A stretch of DNA of 12,299 bases from NCBI GenBank assembly GCA_964517075.1, contig CAZFAT010000246.1:1-12299 (forward strand). Direction: 5' to 3'. The stretch is from CAZFAT01 sp964517075 (GTDB lineage: Bacteria; Acidobacteriota; Vicinamibacteria; Vicinamibacterales; SCN-69-37). The notes below the pieces were generated by a model. That model was not told the DNA's origin. It saw only the letters and a list, made by a program, of their open reading frames with translations, and searched no databases. The position numbers and the translations under genes are program-made. This document shows, piece after piece, positions 8,346 through 12,299 of the stretch (position 1 is its first letter; each line of letters begins with the position of its first letter).

Positions 8346-9509
8346 TCAGTAGCTCACCTTCGTCCAGACGCCGCCCTGCGTCGCGCTCGCCAGAATCGCT
8401 TCGACGACGCAGTTCTCGCGGTAGCCGTCCTCGAAGGTGGGGAACGCGGGGGGATGCTGCTCGCTGGCCTTCCGGCCCTCCGCGATGAACGTGTAGATGT
8501 CCCGCATGATGTTGGAAAACGAGTCGGGCCACCCTTCCTGATGGCCGCCGGGCATCCGCGCGTAGTGGCGGATCTCGCCGTCCAGCAGCGACGGATCCTT
8601 CACGAGCACTTCGTTCGCCCGATCGCGATGGCCGATCCAGAGCTCGTTCTGGCGCTCCTGCTGCCAGCGGATGGACGCCGTCGACCCACACACCTCGAAG
8701 ACGAGATCGTTCTTGTGTCCGGCGCAGACCTGGCCGACGGTGAAGTTTCCCTTTGCACCGTTGTCGAAGCGCAGCAGCACCGACGCCAGGTCCTCGACCT
8801 TGATGTCGACCAGCTCGAACGCATCGTTCGCGCCGGCGGCCTGAAAGGCCTCGCGCGCGCCCGTGGGGCGCTTTCGCTTCGGCACGACCGTCGTCAACTC
8901 GCCGAGCACGTGGGTGATCGTCAGGCCCGTGACGTGCTGGATCGTGTCGCACCAATGCGATCCGATGTCGCCCAGCGCGGACGAGACGCCCCCCTTGTCC
9001 GGCTCGAGCCGCCAGGAGTAATCGGTATCCTTGAGCAGCCAGTCCTGCAGGTAGTAGCCGTGCATGAAGCGCGGCGTGCCGATGTCGCCACGTGTGATCA
9101 TCGTGCGCGCCTGTTGGAGCAGCGGGTTGCCGCGGTAACTGAACGTCACCGCGTGGCAGACGCCGGCCTTGTTCGCCTGGTCCAGCAGTTTCTTCGCGTC
9201 CGCGGCCGTCAGGGCGAGCGGCTTGTCGGACACGATGTGCTTGCCCTTGGCGATGACCGCGGCGTTGACCGGATAGTGCAGGTAGTTCGGCGTGGCGTTG
9301 TGGACGACCTCGACCGCCGGATCGTCGAGCATCGCCTCGTAGCTGCCGTAGGCCTTCGGGATGCCCAGCGCGGCGGCTTTCTCCTTCGCCAGCGTGTCGT
9401 TCATCTCCGCCAGCGCGACGATGTCCACGAAGCCGAGGCGGCGGACCGCGTCGATGTGATGCGGCCCGATGAACCCGGTGCCGACGATGCCCATGCCTAT
9501 CCGCCTCAT
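8346..9509 (-). CDS. Gfo/Idh/MocA family NAD(P)-dependent oxidoreductase
   Basis: 387 aa, normal for the family. Residues 1-125 form a Rossmann fold starting MRRIGMGIVGTGFIGPHH, with the dinucleotide-binding glycines at 10, 12 and 15. The conserved SDKPLAL holds the family lysine (K96). The C-terminal alpha/beta domain has GDIGSHWCD, whose H185 (with D181) matches the usual catalytic/substrate residues. Members oxidise or reduce sugars, inositols and related polyols. The start is set by a GGGAGG Shine-Dalgarno at 9520-9515, 5 nt before ATG 9509. It is the first gene of a two-gene unit with the isomerase/epimerase 1 bp downstream; this pairing is frequent in acidobacteria and planctomycetes and suggests a short sugar-conversion route. 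The substrate and preferred cofactor are unknown. Confidence 0.92.
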   Translation of the reverse strand: MRRIGMGIVGTGFIGPHHIDAVRRLGFVDIVALAEMNDTLAKEKAAALGIPKAYGSYEAMLDDPAVEVVHNATPNYLHYPVNAAVIAKGKHIVSDKPLALTAADAKKLLDQANKAGVCHAVTFSYRGNPLLQQARTMITRGDIGTPRFMHGYYLQDWLLKDTDYSWRLEPDKGGVSSALGDIGSHWCDTIQHVTGLTITHVLGELTTVVPKRKRPTGAREAFQAAGANDAFELVDIKVEDLASVLLRFDNGAKGNFTVGQVCAGHKNDLVFEVCGSTASIRWQQERQNELWIGHRDRANEVLVKDPSLLDGEIRHYARMPGGHQEGWPDSFSNIMRDIYTFIAEGRKASEQHPPAFPTFEDGYRENCVVEAILASATQGGVWTKVSY

Positions 9510-9641
9510 GCGATCCTCCCGTGGACGTGCGTAAGGCCCCCTACGATAGTCGATTCCTCAGGCGGGTGTCATCGGACCGAGGGGGCGGGACGAGCAGTCC
9601 AGGTTCCAAGGGTCCAAGGTTCGCGGGCTCAGCCGCGCCGT

Positions 9642-9670
9642 TCGCCACGCGCCGACGGGTGTCGTACAAT
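9642..9670 (+). promoter_or_regulatory. Promoter of the tmRNA gene
   Basis: TACAAT at 9665-9670 matches the -10 consensus at 5 of 6 positions and TCGCCA at 9642-9647 the -35 at 4 of 6, with a 17-nt spacer. The -10 ends 15 nt before the mature tmRNA 5' end at 9686, consistent with a short processed leader. The spacer 9510-9641 shows nothing else beyond short repeated AAGGTTC/CCAAGG words near 9600-9622. Confidence 0.6.
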
Positions 9671-9685
9671 GGAGGTTCCTCGTTT

Positions 9686-10040
9686 GGGGGCGACACGGCT
9701 TCGACGGGGGCAAGGGACTGTGGGATGCGTGCCGAGCTCGTCCATCTCGCTCGTTAAACCGGTGGGCAAACCAACGTAACTGCGGATTCGCAGCTTGCGC
9801 TCGCGGCCTAACTAGGTACGCGACGTTCCTCCCGGTCAGCCGGCGGGCTGGGAAGGAACGCCATATAGCCGGCTGGTGCCGACGCGCGTCCGACGCGGCG
9901 GCACGAGACGTTTCGGACTAGCGGCGGGCCCGTTCGTCGTGCTTCGAGGCCCGCGGCGAATCAACAAGGACGACTACGCACGTAGAGTCCTGCGGCGACA
10001 GGCCTTTCGGACGCGGGTTCGACTCCCGCCGCCTCCACCA
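9686..10040 (+). ncRNA. ssrA: tmRNA (transfer-messenger RNA)
   Basis: 355 nt, a standard length. The 5' end GGGGGCGACACGGCTTCGAC and the block GGATGCGTGCCGAG are classic tmRNA signatures. The 3' part has the T-arm (CGGGTTCGACTCCCG), an acceptor arm CGCCTCC pairing with 5' GGGGGCG (7 bp with one G-U), and an encoded CCA at 10038-10040. It rescues stalled ribosomes with SmpB and tags the nascent chain for proteolysis. The tag reading frame ends at TAA 9809-9811, with in-frame sequence GQTNVTADSQLALAA; the ALAA end is typical, and a GGG (9764) resume codon would resemble the GKTN start of the Bacillus tag. The exact resume codon is uncertain. The 3' end serves as the integration site of the element that follows. 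Confidence 0.96.
10017..10040 (+). repeat. attL: 24-bp direct repeat at the tmRNA 3' end
   Basis: These last 24 bases of ssrA (T-loop part, acceptor arm and CCA) recur exactly at 12229-12252; the bases on either side of the two copies differ. A repeat of a tmRNA 3' end next to a tyrosine-recombinase gene is the normal mark of site-specific integration that keeps the RNA gene intact. Confidence 0.85.
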
Positions 10041-10053
10041 TCTTTCCGGCGTG

Positions 10054-10075
10054 TTTCGGGCATTTCAGCCCGAAA
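10054..10075. terminator. Hairpin just after the tmRNA gene, possible bidirectional terminator
   Basis: TTTCGGGC (10054-10061) pairs perfectly with GCCCGAAA (10068-10075) around a 6-nt loop. It begins 13 nt after the tmRNA CCA and the loop contains the stop codon of the convergent integrase fragment. No real T-tract follows on either strand, so its strength as a terminator is doubtful. Confidence 0.4.
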
Positions 10076-10664
10076 TTCCCGCCGCCTCCCCATTAGCTCC
10101 ACGACTGCCCGGTTCGCCGCGTTCAAGCAGCCGGATGGCGGCTTCGAGCGCGGCCGGGCTGAGGTGCATGTACCGCTGGGTTGTGCCCAGGTCGCGGTGA
10201 CCCGCCAGTTCCTGAATCGCGCGTGAAGGTGCGCCCTGCATGGCGAGGTGCGAGCAGAAGGTGTGGCGCAGGATGTGGACGCCTTTCTGCACCCCGGCTC
10301 GCCGGGCGACGCGCCGCATGATCCCCTGGACGACCTTCTGCGTCAGCGGCTGGCCGTCGTGATCGAGCAGCACGCGTGCGTGCCGTGAGTGACGCGAGCT
10401 CCGCAATGCCTCGGCGAGCCGCGACGTGAGCGGGACGTGGCGTACCCGCCCGCCCTTTGGCGCCGTAACGTGTCCCTTCCAATCGGAGCGAGCCACGCAC
10501 AGACGACCCTTCGTGAGGTCCACGTCTTTCCACTCGAGCGCCATCATCTCGCCGCACCGCAGGCCCGCCTCGCCGCCGAGCAGGACGATCAAGTACGCCA
10601 CGACGTCTGTCTCTCGCGCGGCTTGCGCCAATTTCTCGAAGGCCTCGAAGCTGTGGAACGTCGC
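10065..10664 (-). pseudogene. Tyrosine recombinase/integrase, C-terminal catalytic domain only
   Basis: About 199 residues recognisable as the catalytic domain of a phage-type integrase. All active-site residues are visible in order: R in AGLRCGEM, K in TAPKGGR, H and R in HILRHTFCSH, H in LAGHRD, and the nucleophile Y in TTQRYMHL. The N-terminal SAM-like core-binding domain, and any arm-binding domain, are absent: the recognisable protein starts near ATFHSFEAFEKLAQ, and upstream sequence belongs to an EndoIII-like gene on the other strand. The frame formally extends to a GTG at 10715, but that part is not integrase-like. The stop lies 25 bp from the tmRNA end, as expected for an integrase of a tmRNA-targeted island. 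It is presumably inactive for integration as it lacks core DNA binding and a native start. Confidence 0.85.
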
Positions 10665-10671
10665 TTCGGCC

Positions 10672-11121
10672 AGCCTATACGCGGGACAGGCGGCGGGCAT
10701 CTGGGCCGGGCGCACGGCCCACGACGCCTACCTTCATCTGTCGGCGTTTCTGGGAATTGGCCAGAAGAAGGCGTCGATGGCAGTCAATATCTTGTGTCGT
10801 GATTTGGGCTGGCTGACGCCCAAGCCAGCCGAACTCAAGACGATCGACGTCTCGTACGACATTCACGTCCGACGGGTGTTCCTGCGACTCGGCCTGGTCG
10901 AATCAGACACGTTGGACGAGATTCTTCAGGCCGCTCGTGACCTCAGTCCAGAGTATCCGGGCAAGCTCGATCTCGGCGCGTGGTACGTCGGCCGGACGTG
11001 GTGCCGGCCGACGCGGCCTTATTGTGTGAACTGTCGCCTTGCGATGGCTTGCCCGAAGCGAATCGACGGAGATGGACTAGCCGCGTCTGATGGCCGGGCA
11101 GACACGCCGACGGGCGGCTAG
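10672..11121 (+). pseudogene. Endonuclease III-like HhH-GPD DNA glycosylase, C-terminal fragment
   Basis: 149 codons matching the second half of an EndoIII-like glycosylase. It starts abruptly at SLYAGQAAGIWAGR. The helix-hairpin-helix is intact (FLGIGQKKASMAVNIL, with the lysine of the family's catalytic K position), followed by IDVSYDIHVRRVFLRLG with the catalytic Asp. The end has an iron-sulfur cluster loop with spacing C-x6-C-x2-C-x5-C (WCRPTRPYCVNCRLAMAC). Family members excise damaged or modified pyrimidines in base-excision repair. The first ~90 residues are missing: upstream, in the reverse direction, the sequence is integrase. There is no clear start codon or Shine-Dalgarno at the break; the frame runs open upstream to 10426 only as antisense of the integrase. 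It is probably non-functional as a full enzyme. Confidence 0.8.
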
Positions 11122-11177
11122 TGGTTGACGCGGTGTCGTAGCGGTTGGCTCACGGCTGCTCCACACGCCGTCGAAGA

Positions 11178-11813
11178 TCAGTGGCCGATTTCGACATTGC
11201 TGCCCCGCGGGCGATTGCTACCGAGAGCGTCGGCAATCTGCGCCAGAACCTTTTCCCGGTAATTCTCTTTGTCCATGCGGTGGCTGTAGTGCGTCAGGCG
11301 GACAAGACTTGAGTATTCGCCCGGAGAAATGTTCGCCGCGATCAGCCTGAAAGCAGCTGAACCGAAGGCAAGTATGGTCGGCCTCCGCGCACCCAGGTCC
11401 TTCAGTTCCTCTCGGAAGATCCCAACGCTCGTGGGCAAGATGGATGGAACAGCCCTCAGATGGTCAAGCAGATCGGTCGAACTGACCATCTCGACATCCT
11501 TAATGATGTCGGTCATGTACGCCCCATAGTACGGGGTCTGAGTGAACGCGTGCCGAATCTTGAAGTCGTTCGCTTTCGGGCTCGGGTCGTGGAAGTTTCG
11601 AAATCGCTCGGCGAAGGACCTTGAGATGTTCAGGCCAACCATGACGATGTCGTTCTTGAGAAGCCGCAGCGTTGTTGGATTGTCGGTAACGTTGAATACG
11701 CTTAAGTCACCCACGTTCGACTTCGGACCAGCGGTCGGTGTCGTCCACACGGCCCAGCTCGCGTAGCTGCCATGTCTCATCGCGATGCGTTCAAATTGTT
11801 CGAGGTCGATCAT
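11178..11813 (-). CDS. Hypothetical protein, uracil-DNA-glycosylase-fold-like (211 aa)
   Basis: A complete 211-aa soluble protein with no signal peptide or membrane span. I recognise it only as a family of hypothetical proteins with motifs SYASWAVW (16-23), VMVGLN (57-62), NFHD (73-76), YYGAYMTDIIK (95-105), ILAFGSAAFRL (147-157) and THYSH (174-178). The layout, a VGxN-type strand early and an H-x-S-H motif after a predicted alpha/beta segment near the end, resembles uracil-DNA-glycosylase-superfamily proteins; this is a resemblance and not proof. ATG 11813 is preferred; a TTG at 11837 in the same frame would add 8 residues. No good Shine-Dalgarno is seen for either. GC is visibly lower (57-58% in sampled lines) than in the receptor gene (about 67%), which fits transfer. 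It is convergent with the EndoIII fragment, 56 bp apart, and is the only intact gene inside the element. Confidence 0.75.
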   Translation of the reverse strand: MIDLEQFERIAMRHGSYASWAVWTTPTAGPKSNVGDLSVFNVTDNPTTLRLLKNDIVMVGLNISRSFAERFRNFHDPSPKANDFKIRHAFTQTPYYGAYMTDIIKDVEMVSSTDLLDHLRAVPSILPTSVGIFREELKDLGARRPTILAFGSAAFRLIAANISPGEYSSLVRLTHYSHRMDKENYREKVLAQIADALGSNRPRGSNVEIGH

Positions 11814-11841
11814 CTCGGGAGCTTTGGGCGGTAGCAATCGG

Positions 11842-11955
11842 GATCGGTTATCAGCCTGAACTCAGTCTCACGAAGAACGGAGCGGTTTCCGCCCATACTC
11901 GGCGAGGAAGCGCGTCACAGGGCTTCAAAGAATAACCGTCATGAGATAACCGATC
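11842..11955. repeat. Inverted pair of 11-bp words flanking a gene-free stretch
   Basis: GATCGGTTATC at 11842-11852 recurs as its reverse complement at 11945-11955, about 92 bp apart. It lies upstream of the unknown 211-aa gene, in the stretch 11838-12228 that has no supportable gene. It could be binding sites for a recombination directionality factor or a regulator, or chance. Confidence 0.35.
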
Positions 11956-11963
11956 GGGAAGGG

Positions 11964-12091
11964 GTTCCCGCGGCCTCCACGCCCTCCACGGCCTTTCGAG
12001 AGCGGCGGGGACGGTTCCCGCGGCCACCTCGTCTTCGCCATGGAGGCGGCGGGGCGCGTTCCCGCCGCTTACTGGTTCCCGCCGCCTCCCC
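11964..12091 (+). repeat. Cluster of degenerate att-like repeats
   Basis: The word GTTCCCGC(C/G)GC occurs four times: 11964-11980 (GTTCCCGCGGCCTCCAC), 12014-12025, 12058-12068 and 12075-12091 (followed by CTCCCC). Each resembles the att core GTTCGACTCCCGCCGCCTCC with the GACT-type insert lost. An inverted copy of 12 bases of the core lies at 12041-12052 and can pair (12042-12053) with 12078-12089 as a perfect 12-bp stem around a 24-nt loop. The 12076-12103 stretch also matches 10076-10103, just inside attL, at 25 of 28 positions. The cluster may be scars of earlier integrations at the same tmRNA. Confidence 0.55.
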
Positions 12092-12228
12092 GTGGGCTCC
12101 ACGGTACGCCCGGCGATTACCGGCCACATCTCGGGTTTCAGAGGCAGCGTGTTCGGAGGGATCCGACGGAGTCGCGAAATCTGGCCAGAATTCGGCGGTT
12201 GTTGGCGACAGCCGAAACCCTCAATCCA

Positions 12229-12252
12229 GTTCGACTCCCGCCGCCTCCACCA
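12229..12252 (+). repeat. attR: displaced 24-bp copy of the tmRNA 3' end
   Basis: Exact copy of 10017-10040 including the CCA, without the rest of a tmRNA upstream. It marks the distal end of the element. The minus-strand open frame across it begins IIEEGWWRRRESN, a well-known false translation of RNA-gene 3' ends, and is not a gene. Confidence 0.85.
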
Positions 12253-12280
12253 GCCTTCCTCGATGATCACGCGAAGGCTG
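12251..12280. terminator. Hairpin after attR, possibly the original tmRNA terminator
   Basis: CAGCCTTC (12251-12258) pairs with GAAGGCTG (12273-12280) around a 14-nt loop, immediately after the displaced tmRNA 3' end. Before integration this would have followed ssrA directly. No T-tract follows, so the call is weak. Confidence 0.35.
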
Positions 12281-12299
12281 AATCAGTTGGTACGCGCTA

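Larger units (their letters stand above)
10017..12252. mobile_element. Decayed genomic island integrated in the 3' end of ssrA
   Basis: The segment is bounded by exact 24-bp repeats of the tmRNA 3' end. It holds an integrase remnant adjacent to attL and reading toward the tmRNA, a truncated EndoIII-like gene, one intact unknown gene of lower GC (57-58% in sampled lines against about 67% in the receptor gene), and a non-coding stretch with att-like repeats. Integrase next to att and insertion in ssrA are both usual for islands and prophages. The ~2.2-kb size and the shared truncation point of two genes argue that it is a deletion remnant instead of a full element. Confidence 0.75.

Noticed and set aside
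8235..9779. 514-aa open frame on the plus strand
   Set aside because: Antisense to the isomerase and Gfo/Idh/MocA genes and running into the tmRNA; composition is typical of a GC-driven shadow.
10426..10671. Upstream extension of the EndoIII-like frame
   Set aside because: This part is antisense to the well-recognised integrase catalytic domain; the EndoIII similarity begins only near 10672.
11964..12091. CRISPR-like array
   Set aside because: Copies are short, degenerate and unevenly spaced (about 50, 45 and 17 bp), with no cas genes nearby.
11851..12270. 139-aa open frame on the minus strand starting IIEEGWWRRRESN
   Set aside because: WWRRRESN is the known artefact of translating the reverse complement of an RNA-gene 3' end; the rest reads through the att-like repeats.

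Overview
The window is high-GC (roughly 65-67% by eye in the housekeeping genes). Its gene content points to an acidobacterium, probably of the Vicinamibacteria/Luteitalea type: large Oar-like TonB-dependent receptors with an N-terminal carboxypeptidase-regulatory-like domain, a membrane-bound winged-helix regulator with TPRs, and a sugar isomerase/epimerase next to a Gfo/Idh/MocA oxidoreductase. The taxonomic call is inference from family content only.

Layout. Positions 1-330 (minus) hold the N-terminus of an Oar-like receptor that runs off the left edge. Positions 771-4412 (minus) hold a complete paralogue of 1213 aa, whose first ~110 residues are nearly the same as those of the partial gene, so the two are tandem duplicates. 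A strong hairpin (722-752) lies just after the complete gene. A 514-bp divergent spacer separates it from a CadC-like regulator with TPRs (4927-7077, plus). Convergent to that, on the minus strand, is a two-gene unit: a Gfo/Idh/MocA dehydrogenase (8346-9509) and a TIM-barrel sugar phosphate isomerase/epimerase (7103-8344), 1 bp apart. A reasonable reading is a nutrient (probably carbohydrate) uptake and conversion neighbourhood: outer-membrane import, a membrane-anchored regulator, then redox and isomerisation of sugars. The substrate cannot be told from sequence.

The right part is different. A complete tmRNA gene (ssrA, 9686-10040) has its own promoter. The last 24 bases of the tmRNA are repeated exactly at 12229-12252. 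These two copies look like attL and attR of a small element (~2.2 kb) integrated into the 3' end of ssrA. Between them lie the C-terminal catalytic domain of a tyrosine recombinase (10065-~10664, minus), the C-terminal part of an endonuclease III-like HhH-GPD DNA glycosylase (~10672-11121, plus), a 211-aa protein with a lower-GC gene that resembles the uracil-DNA-glycosylase fold (11178-11813, minus), and ~390 bp of mostly non-coding DNA with several degenerate att-like repeats. The integrase and the EndoIII-like gene are head to head and both lack their 5' halves at the same junction, so one deletion appears to have removed both starts. The element therefore looks like a decayed tmRNA-targeted island that still carries one intact unknown gene and DNA-glycosylase-type cargo. 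This is the most interesting part of the window.
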